From positions 1,736,001 through 1,800,000 of the forward strand of contig NZ_CP060010.1 in NCBI RefSeq assembly GCF_017798205.1: a stretch of 64,000 nt of DNA, given 5' to 3'. Positions 1-7,908 of the stretch are shown here, one piece after another (positions within the stretch are counted from its first letter, which is position 1; every line of letters begins with the position of its first letter). The DNA comes from Cognatishimia activa. GTDB lineage: Bacteria; Pseudomonadota; Alphaproteobacteria; Rhodobacterales; Rhodobacteraceae. The position numbers were made by a program, and so were the translations under genes. Under the pieces are notes generated by a model that searched no databases, was not told where the DNA came from, and worked only from the letters and a program-made list of their open reading frames with translations.

Positions 1-161
1 GGCCTGCAAGACAAGAAATAGATCACCGTTCGTTTACCTAGATCAGTCAATGTTTTGCCTTGAACTCCGCGCGCCCTAGCTTACATGCAAGCTCCGTCCA
101 CAGGTTGATCTCGGAATTTTGAGATGCGCTGACCCTGGGGCAAGAAATGATACGCTTGAAA

Positions 162-180
162 AAACTGAACTGGTCAGTTT
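162..180. promoter_or_regulatory. Inverted repeat, probable TetR operator
   Basis: A perfect 7-base inverted repeat (AAACTGA, 5-base spacer, TCAGTTT) lies 30 bases before the start of the TetR-family gene. Repressors of this family commonly bind such a site in their own promoter, so autoregulation is the simplest inference. Bases 1-161 hold no gene I can support; they may carry a promoter for a leftward gene outside the window. Confidence 0.5.
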
Positions 181-210
181 AAATCTGTAGTCAAATAGTG
201 ACAGGATCTT

Positions 211-828
211 ATGAACACCCAAACCCCGATTATTCGTAAAGGTCGCAAGGTCGACCAAGTCCTCGCCGGTGCGCGCGAGGTATTCCTGCGCGACGGGTTT
301 GAAGGGGCCAGTGTGGACGAGATCGCAAAGGTCTCGGGCGTGTCCAAGGCGACGCTCTATAGCTATTTCACCGACAAACGGCGCCTGTTCCAAGAGGTCA
401 TTCAGGCCGAATGCGACCGCATGTCCCGCGAGATCGAGGCGCAGATCGATCCGGATGCTCCGACGCGTGAGGCGCTCTTGACCGCGGCCTATGGAATGAC
501 GCGCTTTCTTGTGTCGCGCTTTGCGCAACGGGTGTTTCGGATTTGCTTGGCGGAACGGGATCGTTTCCCCGAACTCAGCCAGACCTATTTCGAAAGTGGT
601 CCCAAGAATGGCCATGAGCAACTGGCCATGCATCTGAAAGCCGCGGCAGACTGCGGCGAGCTCAAGATCGAGAATGTTGATATGGCAGCATATCAGTTTG
701 CGGAACTCTGCAAATCTGATCTGTTTGCCCGCGCGGCCTTTGGCATCGACTCAGAGTTTTCTGACGCCGAAATCGCACTGGTCGCCGAAGAAGCCGTTGA
801 AACCTTTATGGCGCGCTACGGGGTGTAA
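211..828 (+). CDS. TetR/AcrR family transcriptional regulator
   Basis: A DNA-binding repressor of 205 residues, the usual TetR size. Residues about 15-60 form the helix-turn-helix domain, with the typical stretch ending in SKATLYSYFTDKRRLF; the remainder is the variable ligand-binding and dimerisation domain, which does not reveal the ligand. The ATG follows AGGAT at a suitable distance. The gene is alone on its strand and converges on the formaldehyde dehydrogenase gene, so its target is not evident from context; the palindrome at 162-180 suggests that it controls itself. Family assignment is secure, the regulated pathway is unknown. Confidence 0.93.
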   Translation: MNTQTPIIRKGRKVDQVLAGAREVFLRDGFEGASVDEIAKVSGVSKATLYSYFTDKRRLFQEVIQAECDRMSREIEAQIDPDAPTREALLTAAYGMTRFLVSRFAQRVFRICLAERDRFPELSQTYFESGPKNGHEQLAMHLKAAADCGELKIENVDMAAYQFAELCKSDLFARAAFGIDSEFSDAEIALVAEEAVETFMARYGV

Positions 829-842
829 ATCGGAAGGCGTAA

Positions 843-864
843 GGCGGGCTTAAGCCCGCCCTAC
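843..864. repeat. GC-rich dispersed palindrome, copy 1
   Basis: An 18-base perfect palindrome (GGCGGGCT, TA as part of the centre, AGCCCGCC) followed by CTAC. A close relative, GCCGGGCT-GA-AGCCCGGC-CTAC, lies at 33991-34012. This copy sits between the convergent TetR and dehydrogenase genes and could act as a two-way terminator or simply be a REP-like repeat. Confidence 0.6.
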
Positions 865-876
865 ACTTGTTGTCTG

Positions 877-2016
877 TTAGGCGAATTCAACCACGGCGCG
901 GATCGACTTGCCCTCGTGCATCAAATCAAAGCCTTCGTTGATCTGATCCAACGTCAGCTTATGGGTAATCATCGGATCGATCTCGATCTTACCGTCCATG
1001 TACCAATCCACGAACTGAGGTACATCGGTGCGCCCCTTCGCGCCACCAAAGGCGGTGCCTTTCCAGACGCGTCCCGTCACCAGTTGGAACGGACGGGTCG
1101 AGATCTCGGCCCCTGCAGGGGCTACGCCGATGATGACCGACACGCCCCAACCGCGGTGTGAGCATTCCAGCGCGTCGCGCATCACTTGCACATTGCCGGT
1201 GGCATCAAAGGAATAATCCACGCCGCCGAATGCGTCCTTTTCGGTCTTGGTCAGTTCAACAATGCGATCCACGACCGACTGATCGCCCAATTCCGATGGG
1301 TTCACAAAGTCGGTCATGCCAAATTTGCGCGCCATCTCGGCTTTGTCGGAATTCAGATCCACACCGATGATCTTATCAGCCCCCGCCATGCGCAGGCCTT
1401 GGATCACGTTCAAACCAATGCCACCCAGACCAAAGACCGCAGCCGTCGAACCAATCTCGACCCCTGCCGTATTGATCACCGCGCCAATGCCCGTAGTGAC
1501 GCCGCAGCCGATGTAGCAGATCTTGTCAAAGGGCGCGTCTTCGCGGACTTTCGCCAGCGCAATCTCTGGCAGAACCGTATGGTTCGCGAAGGTCGAGCAG
1601 CCCATGTAGTGGTAGATCGGCGTGCCATCCAGCATCGAGAACCGCGTCGTGCCATCTGGCATCAGACCTTGGCCTTGCGTGCCACGGATCGCGGTGCAGA
1701 GGTTGGTTTTGCCGGACAGGCAGGAATGACACTCACGGCATTCCGGCGTGTAAAGCGGGATCACGTGATCGCCGGGCTTCAGTGTGGTGACGCCTTCTCC
1801 GACTTCAACCACAACGCCCGCGCCCTCATGGCCAAGGATCGAGGGAAACAGCCCCTCAGGGTCAGCGCCGGAACGGGTGAATTCATCCGTGTGACAAATG
1901 CCGGTCGCTTTGACCTCGATCAGAACCTCGCCCTTTTTCGGGCCGTCCAGGTTCACCTCCATCACTTCTAGGGGTTTGCCTGCCTCTAGGGCGACTGCGG
2001 CACGGGTGCGCATCAT
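877..2016 (-). CDS. frmA: S-(hydroxymethyl)glutathione dehydrogenase / class III alcohol dehydrogenase
   Basis: A zinc-dependent cytosolic enzyme that oxidises S-hydroxymethylglutathione (formaldehyde trapped by glutathione) with NAD; members of the family also reduce S-nitrosoglutathione. About 379 residues, as usual. Visible features are the catalytic zinc ligands (ICHTDE, GHEGAG and the Cys of GCGVTTG), the structural zinc lobe with four cysteines ([15 protein letters not shown]) and the Rossmann motif [12 protein letters not shown]. Two consecutive ATG codons at 2016 and 2013 follow a strong GGAGGAG; the longer frame upstream lacks such a site, so I start at 2016. The gene stands alone between a DUF1203 gene upstream and the convergent TetR gene. 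It points to formaldehyde detoxification, common in roseobacters that use methylated compounds. Confidence 0.96.
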   Translation of the reverse strand: MMRTRAAVALEAGKPLEVMEVNLDGPKKGEVLIEVKATGICHTDEFTRSGADPEGLFPSILGHEGAGVVVEVGEGVTTLKPGDHVIPLYTPECRECHSCLSGKTNLCTAIRGTQGQGLMPDGTTRFSMLDGTPIYHYMGCSTFANHTVLPEIALAKVREDAPFDKICYIGCGVTTGIGAVINTAGVEIGSTAAVFGLGGIGLNVIQGLRMAGADKIIGVDLNSDKAEMARKFGMTDFVNPSELGDQSVVDRIVELTKTEKDAFGGVDYSFDATGNVQVMRDALECSHRGWGVSVIIGVAPAGAEISTRPFQLVTGRVWKGTAFGGAKGRTDVPQFVDWYMDGKIEIDPMITHKLTLDQINEGFDLMHEGKSIRAVVEFA

Positions 2017-2118
2017 GGGTGGGGTCTCCTCCTGTTGTCTTTGAGTGTGACCTTGCGGCAAATCCTGAGTCGGCGCAATCGGGCATCCGACTCAGAAAGG
2101 CTCGGGAACGACAAAGGC

Positions 2119-2586
2119 CTAGGCGCGGTCGATTCTGGCTGCGAAACATCCGCGTGCGGCGAAGTGGGCGTGGATATAGGCGATGCGCTCGTCCTGAAAC
2201 ATCCGCTCGATGGTGGCTTGAACCGCGTCCCCCTGCACCAGATCGGCGTCCTCTATGCAGCCAACCTCGTCGATCCCGCGCAAGGCCATGGGGTTGGCCG
2301 TCAGAAGGGGCGGCACAGTGTTTTCCGCCTCATAAGGCGTGTCCGCGCCCTCTTGCACATAGATCGCATGACGCGAGCGATAGGGGCTGTCCACAGGCAG
2401 GTGCTCATAGTTCAGCAAAAGCGCTGTGCCGCCGATTTCGATGGGCGTCAGGCTGACGCGGTCGGGGTAGGCGGGATAGTCTTCGACCGCATGGCGCGTG
2501 ATATGGAGATCCGCCAGCTCTGCGTCGGATTTGCCGTAGAGATGTTGAAATGGCTCGGGGTCCAAGCCTTTAATTCGAAACGGCAT
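2119..2586 (-). CDS. DUF1203 family protein
   Basis: A 155-residue protein that matches the DUF1203 pattern I know: it begins MPFRIKGLDPEPF, has VSLTPIEIGGTALLLNYEHLP in the middle region (two pieces of one segment), then YRSRHAIYVQEG, and near the end a segment on 'IHAHFAARGCFA'. No signal peptide or membrane segment is visible, so it is probably cytosolic. The family has no established function. It lies about 100 bases upstream of the formaldehyde dehydrogenase gene on the same strand, with a separate ribosome site; co-transcription is possible but not shown. Confidence 0.85.
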   Translation of the reverse strand: MPFRIKGLDPEPFQHLYGKSDAELADLHITRHAVEDYPAYPDRVSLTPIEIGGTALLLNYEHLPVDSPYRSRHAIYVQEGADTPYEAENTVPPLLTANPMALRGIDEVGCIEDADLVQGDAVQATIERMFQDERIAYIHAHFAARGCFAARIDRA

Positions 2587-2670
2587 TTTTGCCTCCTTGT
2601 TGCGATGTGATGCGTCACAGTCGCAAAAGAAGGCCCAGTCAATCAGCCCGTTTCTTGCGCTTTCATGAGG

Positions 2671-3102
2671 TCATTTGCGATAGGCCTTATGACAGCTGCG
2701 ACAGGATCCGCCGACCGCGCCCATACCGGCGGCAATCGTTTCGGCACTCGTGACGTCCATCGCTTCAGCCGCATCCCTCAACGCGTCGGCCTTGGCTGTG
2801 AAATCGGCAAAGTCAGACCAGATCGCAGGCAAGGCCTCGCTTTTCGGATCATCCTCTTGGGCTTCAAACAAGGCAGGGATCTCCGCCGCATGCTGTACCA
2901 AAGCCGCCTTGGCCGAGGTCGCGGCTCCCGCGTCAAACGCAACCCGTCCGCGCGCCATATTCCCCAGCACTTTTGACGCCGCGCCGATCTGCTCCATCCC
3001 CTGCATCCGCGCCATGACGGCGGGGTTTTTCACCCCATTGTGCGCCAGCGCCATGCTGGCGATCATCAGACTGCTGGTGAGGATGAGGACGGTCTTGCGC
3101 AT
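2671..3102 (-). CDS. Cytochrome c'-type haem protein
   Basis: A periplasmic c-type cytochrome of the four-helix cytochrome c' family, 143 residues. It starts with a signal peptide (MRKTVLILTSSLMIASMALA) and ends with the haem-binding CRSCH motif close to the C-terminus followed by KAYRK, the standard place for this family; the body is helical and rich in Ala and Asp/Glu. Cytochromes c' bind NO and CO and may shuttle electrons or buffer NO. The start at 3102 is supported by AGGAGAG in front of the ATG; an upstream in-frame ATG at 3156 would hide the signal peptide. It is transcribed away from imuB, with which it shares a 90-base promoter region. Confidence 0.92.
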   Translation of the reverse strand: MRKTVLILTSSLMIASMALAHNGVKNPAVMARMQGMEQIGAASKVLGNMARGRVAFDAGAATSAKAALVQHAAEIPALFEAQEDDPKSEALPAIWSDFADFTAKADALRDAAEAMDVTSAETIAAGMGAVGGSCRSCHKAYRK

Positions 3103-3168
3103 GGTGGCTCTCCTATTGGCTGTCCCTAGACCACCTCGACTCGGGCGCAGAATCAAGCTAGAAAATTA

Positions 3169-3183
3169 GAACAAAAGTGGAAC
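3169..3183. promoter_or_regulatory. LexA (SOS) box in front of imuB
   Basis: The bases read GAAC-AAAAGTG-GAAC, a perfect direct repeat with 7 bases between. GTTC-N7-GTTC (its complement here) is the established alphaproteobacterial LexA site. It lies 12 bases before the imuB ATG at 3195, placing imuB under SOS control. Confidence 0.85.
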
Positions 3184-3194
3184 ATTGCTACCCA

Positions 3195-4853
3195 ATGCCC
3201 AAACGACGTGTGCTTTCTTTGTGGTTCCCACGACTGGGGGCCGAACGGTTGATCCGCCAGGACCCGATGCTGGCGGAGCGGCCGTTTATTGTGCTGCGCG
3301 ACACCGGCCAGATGCAGGTGATCGCCTCGATGAATGCCCATGCGCAGGCCGCGGGGCTGACCCACGACCAGCCGCTGCGCGATGCCCAAGCCATGTGCCC
3401 CGAGGTGCTGACGCGTCTGCAAAACCCGCGTTCTGAGGCGCTGTTCCTGACATCGCTCAGGCGCTGGGCGGGCAAGTTCTCGCCTTGGGTCTCGGAACAA
3501 GCCCCCAATAGCCTGCTGATCGACATCACCGGCTGCGCGCATCTTTATGGCGGAGAAGAACCGATGCTGGCCCAAGTCCAAGACGATTGCGCCCAGCTGG
3601 GTCTTTCTGTGCAAGCAGGCGTCGCCGATACGGTCGGCGCGGCCTGGGCCTTGGCGCGTTACGCAGGCCAGCCCGGCGCACAGCTGCGCAGCGGAGACGC
3701 CATCGACCAAGAGGCCCGCGCCACAAGATCCCGCGCCGTCAAGCGCCGCCACTGGGAACGTGGTGGCGCGGCCCCGCGTGTCGGCGAGCTGCCGGCCCAA
3801 AGCTACCGGATCGCCCAGCCGGGCCAGACCTATGCCGCGCTCTCGGATCTGCCCGTCGCCGCCCTGCGCCTATCTGAGGACAACAAGACCCAGCTCCTCC
3901 GCCTTGGCATCCGCAAGATCGGAGACCTCTTGGGCCAACCCCGCGCAGGGCTTGCCCGTCGCTTTGGCCGCGATCTGGTGATGCGGCTGGATCAGGCCAT
4001 GGGCCATCAGCCCGAACCGGTCAGCCCCGCGGCCCCTCCACCGCGTTTTGCGGTGCGCCTCAGTTTTCCCGAACCTATCGGGCTGGAAGAAGACGTGCTA
4101 GCGGCGCTCGACCGCCTCTTGCCGCGGCTCTGTCAGCGCCTAAAGGATAAATCCCAAGGCGCACGGGTGGTGCGCCTGCAGGCCTTTCGCACCGATCGCT
4201 CTATGCAAGAACTCGAGGTCGGGCTGGCCCGCGCCTCAGATGACCCCCACCGCATCCGCCCGCTTTTGGCGATGAAACTGGGGGATCTGGTGTCGGACTA
4301 TGGCTTTGACCTCTTGCGGGTTGAGGCCCCTCTGACCGAGCATCTCTCAAGCCGTCAGATGACCGGCCACGCCGAGGCAGGCCGTCAGGTCGCGGACCGT
4401 TTGGCGCGTTCCACCGCGATGGATGACCTCTTGGGCCGCATTGGTGCGCGTATCGGTCTTGAGCGCATCACCCGCGTCCATCCCGCCGAGAGCCATATCC
4501 CCGAGAAATCCCACAGCATTCTGGCCGCAGCCTGGTCCGAACCTTTTTCCGATCCCTGGCCCGACTACCAACTCGACCGCCCCGCGCTTTTGTGGCGTCC
4601 CGAGCCGGTGACTGCGCCCGACACGCCAGCCGTGCCACGCGGGTTCCGATGGCGCGGCCGCAGCCTGACATTGCATCACGCCCGAGGCCCCGAACGCCTC
4701 GCGCCGGAATGGTGGCTGGATGATCCCGACTGGCGCAGCGGGACGCGGGATTATTGGGATATCATCTGCGCCGAGGGGGACCGGCTGTGGCTGTTCTACG
4801 CCCATGGCGGCGCGATTTCCTCGGGGTGGTTCTGTCACGGGAGCTTTGCTTGA
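3195..4853 (+). CDS. imuB: ImuB-type Y-family polymerase-like protein (SOS mutagenesis)
   Basis: A 552-residue relative of Y-family translesion polymerases that serves as the sliding-clamp-binding hub of the ImuA-ImuB-DnaE2 mutasome. The N-terminal region (RVLSLWFPRLGAERL) and the region LLIDITGCAHLYGGE correspond to the polymerase catalytic blocks but lack their metal-binding acidic residues, as is typical of ImuB. The C-terminal end (YWDIICAEG, WLFYAHGG, WFCHGSFA) is also typical. Start: ATG at 3195 directly behind the LexA box; an upstream GTG at 3177 falls inside the box and is unlikely. Odd: neither imuA nor dnaE2 flanks it. Upstream is a divergent cytochrome gene and downstream a non-coding stretch and a DUF2794 gene. 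Confidence 0.92.
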   Translation: MPKRRVLSLWFPRLGAERLIRQDPMLAERPFIVLRDTGQMQVIASMNAHAQAAGLTHDQPLRDAQAMCPEVLTRLQNPRSEALFLTSLRRWAGKFSPWVSEQAPNSLLIDITGCAHLYGGEEPMLAQVQDDCAQLGLSVQAGVADTVGAAWALARYAGQPGAQLRSGDAIDQEARATRSRAVKRRHWERGGAAPRVGELPAQSYRIAQPGQTYAALSDLPVAALRLSEDNKTQLLRLGIRKIGDLLGQPRAGLARRFGRDLVMRLDQAMGHQPEPVSPAAPPPRFAVRLSFPEPIGLEEDVLAALDRLLPRLCQRLKDKSQGARVVRLQAFRTDRSMQELEVGLARASDDPHRIRPLLAMKLGDLVSDYGFDLLRVEAPLTEHLSSRQMTGHAEAGRQVADRLARSTAMDDLLGRIGARIGLERITRVHPAESHIPEKSHSILAAAWSEPFSDPWPDYQLDRPALLWRPEPVTAPDTPAVPRGFRWRGRSLTLHHARGPERLAPEWWLDDPDWRSGTRDYWDIICAEGDRLWLFYAHGGAISSGWFCHGSFA

Positions 4854-4972
4854 AAGAAAAGGCCCGGAGCGCGTGCGGCACGCACGCAGGGCCATCGCCG
4901 GCCCGACCCACCGGGCTGGCGATATGTTGGCGGCGAGTGATGCAGCAGAGTTTCAGACACTTTGCCAACATA
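4853..4972 (-). ncRNA. Candidate structured small RNA ending in a terminator hairpin
   Basis: On the minus strand three stem-loops follow each other with almost no gap: TATGTTGGC/GCCAACATA (4972-4923, 32-base loop, perfect 9 pairs); ATCGCCAGCCCG/CGGGCCGGCGAT (4923-4894, one A-C mismatch); and GGCCC...GGGCC around GCGTGCG/CGCACGC-type pairing (4893-4861), followed by TTTTCTTTC. The last looks like an intrinsic terminator. No convincing protein frame spans the stretch. I could not match it to 6S, SRP, tmRNA or RNase P RNA. A promoter was not identified, and the second stem would pair slightly better in the opposite strand, so the strand is inferred from the T-rich tail only. Confidence 0.4.
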
Positions 4973-5257
4973 AAGCGTAAGACAGTCACGTTCCACGCCA
5001 CCCCGTCGGGCCAGCAATGGCCCTGCTCTGGGACAACGTCTCAAAACTATTCTGGAAAAGAAGGCCCCCGGCGGCGCGTCGGGTGGGGGCAAGAAAACTG
5101 CGCCACCGGGGTTGTGAGCGGGAAGATCTCGCTACAATGCCTTTATGCTCTTGGGATTGGGCGGATTCGGGGAACATAAGGGGCAATTTGGGTATCTCTT
5201 TGGGGCAAAACCGAGGCAGGGTTGATTTCTGGCGCAAACGGAGCGACGCTAAACCTC
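4973..5257. other. Non-coding stretch between imuB and the DUF2794 gene
   Basis: Together with 4854-4972 this makes about 400 bases without a supported gene. It holds a perfect hairpin GGGCCA-GCAA-TGGCCC at 5008-5023 and a second GC-rich stem (GCCCCC/GGGGGC on the minus strand, about 5063-5090) followed on the minus strand by CTTCTTTTCC, again terminator-like for leftward transcription. Open frames here have no recognisable protein features. Confidence 0.5.
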
Positions 5258-5605
5258 ATGAACATGACCACACCGACTCCGTTTCAAAACGGACAAGCCG
5301 TGCCCCAGCAGGTGGCCTTCCACCGCACAGAGCTCAACGTGATCCTATCCCTTTACGGCCGCATGGTCGCCGCCGGAGAATGGCGCGACTATGGGATTTC
5401 CAACCTCAAGGACGTCGCGGTGTTTTCCGTGTTCAGACGCACCGCCGAACACCCGCTTTATACCATCGAGAAGCGCCCGAAACTGCGCAACAAGCAGGGG
5501 CTTTATTCCGTTGTTGGCATGGATGGGCAGATCTTGAAACGCGGGCATGATCTGAAAACCGTGCTCCGCGTGCTGGAACGCAAACTGATCCGCGCTGTTG
5601 AATAG
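5258..5605 (+). CDS. DUF2794 family protein
   Basis: A 115-residue cytosolic protein of a family restricted to alphaproteobacteria, with no known function. The characteristic line is VILSLYGRMVAAGEWRDYGI, followed by AVFSVFRRTAEHPLYTIEKR and YSVVGMDGQILKRGHDL. No signal peptide or membrane segment. Start: ATG at 5258 or 5264 (reading MNMTTP); an earlier in-frame ATG at 5222 adds 12 residues that do not look like the family. The nearest purine run (GGAG, about 14 bases upstream) is far, so the exact start is uncertain. It stands alone between the non-coding region after imuB and a convergent secreted-protein gene. Confidence 0.88.
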   Translation: MNMTTPTPFQNGQAVPQQVAFHRTELNVILSLYGRMVAAGEWRDYGISNLKDVAVFSVFRRTAEHPLYTIEKRPKLRNKQGLYSVVGMDGQILKRGHDLKTVLRVLERKLIRAVE

Positions 5606-5625
5606 ACCCGATAGCGGCCTAGGTC

Positions 5626-6081
5626 TTAAGAGCTAAGGTTTTCCACAACAAAGAAGAAGTTCCGCCAAGCGAGCTGTTGCTCTTGTGACAGTTCACTATC
5701 GCCGCCGATCTCAAAGGTCTCTGGCGAGAGATGCTCGAGGTTCAGTTTCGTCGCCGCCGTGCAAAGTCGTTCTTCCTGTTCGCTGTTCAGCGGAGCCCCC
5801 ATGATTTGGGCCAGCTTCACTTCACCTGTCTGCGCCTTTTTCAGATCGGTAACGATGCGCTCCATCTGCGCGGCCTCAGCGTCTTCGGGGAATGCCGTCA
5901 CAACCGCATCGATGCGCGATAGGTCCTCTTCGGCCTCGCCGCCACAGGCCCATTTGATGGCGATGGGCACAAGGACGAAATCAAAGCCATAGAACACATT
6001 GCCAGATGGATCGTCCTGCGCGGACACAGGGGCCGCCAAAAGCGTCAGCGCAACCACGCTGCTTCGTAGTAGATGAGACAT
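5626..6081 (-). CDS. Secreted hypothetical protein
   Basis: I do not recognise this 151-residue protein. It has a clear signal peptide (MSHLLRSSVVALTLLAAPVSAQ), so it is exported. The mature part contains two cysteines (WACGG near residue 45 and ERLCTAA near 108), which could form a disulfide, and is otherwise acidic and helical. The ATG at 6081 follows GGAGGGG. It lies 29 bases downstream of the agmatinase-family gene on the same strand and may be the last gene of that leftward transcript. Confidence 0.75.
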   Translation of the reverse strand: MSHLLRSSVVALTLLAAPVSAQDDPSGNVFYGFDFVLVPIAIKWACGGEAEEDLSRIDAVVTAFPEDAEAAQMERIVTDLKKAQTGEVKLAQIMGAPLNSEQEERLCTAATKLNLEHLSPETFEIGGDSELSQEQQLAWRNFFFVVENLSS

Positions 6082-6110
6082 AGAAAACCCCTCCCAAGGT
6101 TTAACACTAG

Positions 6111-7070
6111 TTACTTTGCGCCTGCAGCCATCACGCAGAGCAATTCAAACATCACCGAGACCCCCAAGAACGCAGTCCCTCCGGCCTGATCAAAAGGCGG
6201 CGAGACCTCGACCATATCCGCGCCGACAATGTTCAGCCCCTCAAGCTCGCGCACGACCTGCAGCGCTTCAAAACTGTTCGGCCCGCCCACTTCAGGCGTG
6301 CCTGTGCCCGGCGCAAAGGTCGGGTCTATGAAGTCGATGTCATAGCTGACATAGGTCTCACCCGCGCCCACGATCTCGCGGGCCTCGGCCATGACATCGG
6401 CGATGCCACGCTTAAAGAACTCTTCAATGCGGATGATGCGGATGCCTTCGGCGCGCGCGAAATCGATGTCTTCGTCGTCATAGGCCGTGCCACGGATGCC
6501 GATCTGGACCACGCGTTTGGGATCCAGCAACCCTTCCTCAACCGCGCGGCGAAAGGGCGTGCCATGGGTGTACATCGTGCCGCCGAAATAGCTGTGAAAC
6601 AGATCGGTATGGCTGTCAAAATGCACCATGCCAACGGGCCCTTTGCGCGCTACGGACCGAAGAACAGGCAGCGAAGTCAGATGATCCCCGCCCGCCGTCA
6701 GAGGCGTGATCCCCTGATCCAGTGCCTGATTGTAAAAGGCCGTGATCCGATCCATGGAATCGTGAATATCAGCGGGGTTCGGCCCCACATCTCCCAGATC
6801 GGCGCAGTTCACAGCTTCAAATGGGCGCACGCCTGTTGCGCCATTCTGGGCGCGGATCATGGTGGAGGCATCGCGCAGCTGGCGCGGCCCATGACGCGGG
6901 CCGGGACGGTTGGTCGTGCCACTGTCCCAAGGTACGCCGATGATGCCGACGTCCACATCCGAAATCCGCGCGTCGTCAAGGGCAACGTAGGGCAGGCGCA
7001 TAAAAGTCGGAACGCCTGCGAACCGAGGCAGCTCCATGCCCGAAACTGGTTGAAAGAAACCGTCACTCAT
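6111..7070 (-). CDS. speB: Agmatinase-family ureohydrolase
   Basis: A 319-residue manganese (or nickel) ureohydrolase that cleaves a guanidino group to urea. The metal-binding motifs are all present: GGDH, HFDSHTD, and YDIDFIDPTFAPGTGTPE. Agmatinase (agmatine to putrescine) is the default assignment, but the same fold covers guanidinobutyrase, guanidinopropionase and guanidine hydrolase, and the HFDSHTD variant does not settle the substrate. The ATG at 7070 follows GGAGGACAGCA, which is inside the end of the preceding gene; the two overlap by 8 bases, suggesting translational coupling with the NlpC/P60 gene. Confidence 0.85.
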   Translation of the reverse strand: MSDGFFQPVSGMELPRFAGVPTFMRLPYVALDDARISDVDVGIIGVPWDSGTTNRPGPRHGPRQLRDASTMIRAQNGATGVRPFEAVNCADLGDVGPNPADIHDSMDRITAFYNQALDQGITPLTAGGDHLTSLPVLRSVARKGPVGMVHFDSHTDLFHSYFGGTMYTHGTPFRRAVEEGLLDPKRVVQIGIRGTAYDDEDIDFARAEGIRIIRIEEFFKRGIADVMAEAREIVGAGETYVSYDIDFIDPTFAPGTGTPEVGGPNSFEALQVVRELEGLNIVGADMVEVSPPFDQAGGTAFLGVSVMFELLCVMAAGAK

Positions 7071-7908
7071 TGCTGTCCTCCAAAATCCGCTTGCGAGACG
7101 TCACCGGCCCGCCGCCTTGTTGTTCAATCCTAGCAATACCCGCCGCGATATCCTCATAGCAGGTCGCCATGGCATGAGCATTAGCGTGGATCATGCGGGT
7201 CTCGTCTATGACCATGGCGACATGGCCTTTCCAAAAGATCAAGTCGCCTCGTCGGTGGGGGTCGTTAGGGCCAAGCGTCGTGCCTAGGTCTTGCTCTTGC
7301 AAATCGCTATCGCCGGGGCAGGCAATGCCACAAGCCAGCAAGGACGCCTGCATAAGGCCGGAACAGTCGATCCCGAACCGGCTGTTTCCACCCCAAAGAT
7401 AGGGCGTATCCAAATACAGTTCGGCTTCGACCACGGGATCGGCCTGTTTCTCGTCCAGTGGCCCCAAATGTTGCAGAGGAATATACCCGTCTGCCGTTTG
7501 CGCAAAGCCATTGGACGTATCGATCACATGCAACAGACAGCCATGGCTCAGGCGCATGACGTCCATCGATTTGATGTCGGCCAAGCGATAGATGTGGCTT
7601 GAAGCGGCCGTGACCCGATGGGTCGGTGCGGGGCATTGGGCCAAAGACGAATTGGGCACATAGCCCACGTATCCGTCTTTTACAGAGCGCACGAAAGCCC
7701 AACCTTTGTGGACCTCGTAGACGTCCACAGCGTCGCCGAACAAAAGCTGCCGCTCGCGGTGGCCCTCGGGGACATTCATCAGGTCTACCAAGGGCCAATG
7801 CACCGAAAACGGCTCAGGATCGACATAGTCCACACCCGGCCAAGTCTCGCGCAGACTGGGGTCCGCGACACGCGCATTGGCTGGGGTAAGGCGTCGATCC
7901 GGGGTCAT
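7063..7908 (-). CDS. NlpC/P60 family cell-wall peptidase with SH3 domains
   Basis: A 281-residue protein with two bacterial SH3-type domains (about residues 55-155) followed by a C-terminal NlpC/P60 cysteine peptidase. The catalytic region shows YLWGGNSRFGIDCSGL (nucleophile Cys), GDLIFWKGHVAMV (His) and MIHANAH (third polar residue). Such enzymes cleave the D-glutamyl-diaminopimelate bond in murein peptides. There is no signal peptide, so a role in recycling imported muropeptides is likely, as in related proteins. Its start overlaps the end of the aminopeptidase gene by 4 bases (ATGA), a common pairing in this family of bacteria that fits joint peptide degradation. Confidence 0.92.
   Translation of the reverse strand: MTPDRRLTPANARVADPSLRETWPGVDYVDPEPFSVHWPLVDLMNVPEGHRERQLLFGDAVDVYEVHKGWAFVRSVKDGYVGYVPNSSLAQCPAPTHRVTAASSHIYRLADIKSMDVMRLSHGCLLHVIDTSNGFAQTADGYIPLQHLGPLDEKQADPVVEAELYLDTPYLWGGNSRFGIDCSGLMQASLLACGIACPGDSDLQEQDLGTTLGPNDPHRRGDLIFWKGHVAMVIDETRMIHANAHAMATCYEDIAAGIARIEQQGGGPVTSRKRILEDSNE

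Noticed and set aside
1186-1971. 261-codon open frame opposite the formaldehyde dehydrogenase gene
   Set aside because: Antisense to a firmly identified enzyme; composition rich in His/Arg/Ala typical of shadows.
5017-5550. 177-codon rightward frame overlapping the DUF2794 gene
   Set aside because: Its second half is the DUF2794 gene in the wrong phase and its first half runs through hairpin-rich non-coding sequence.
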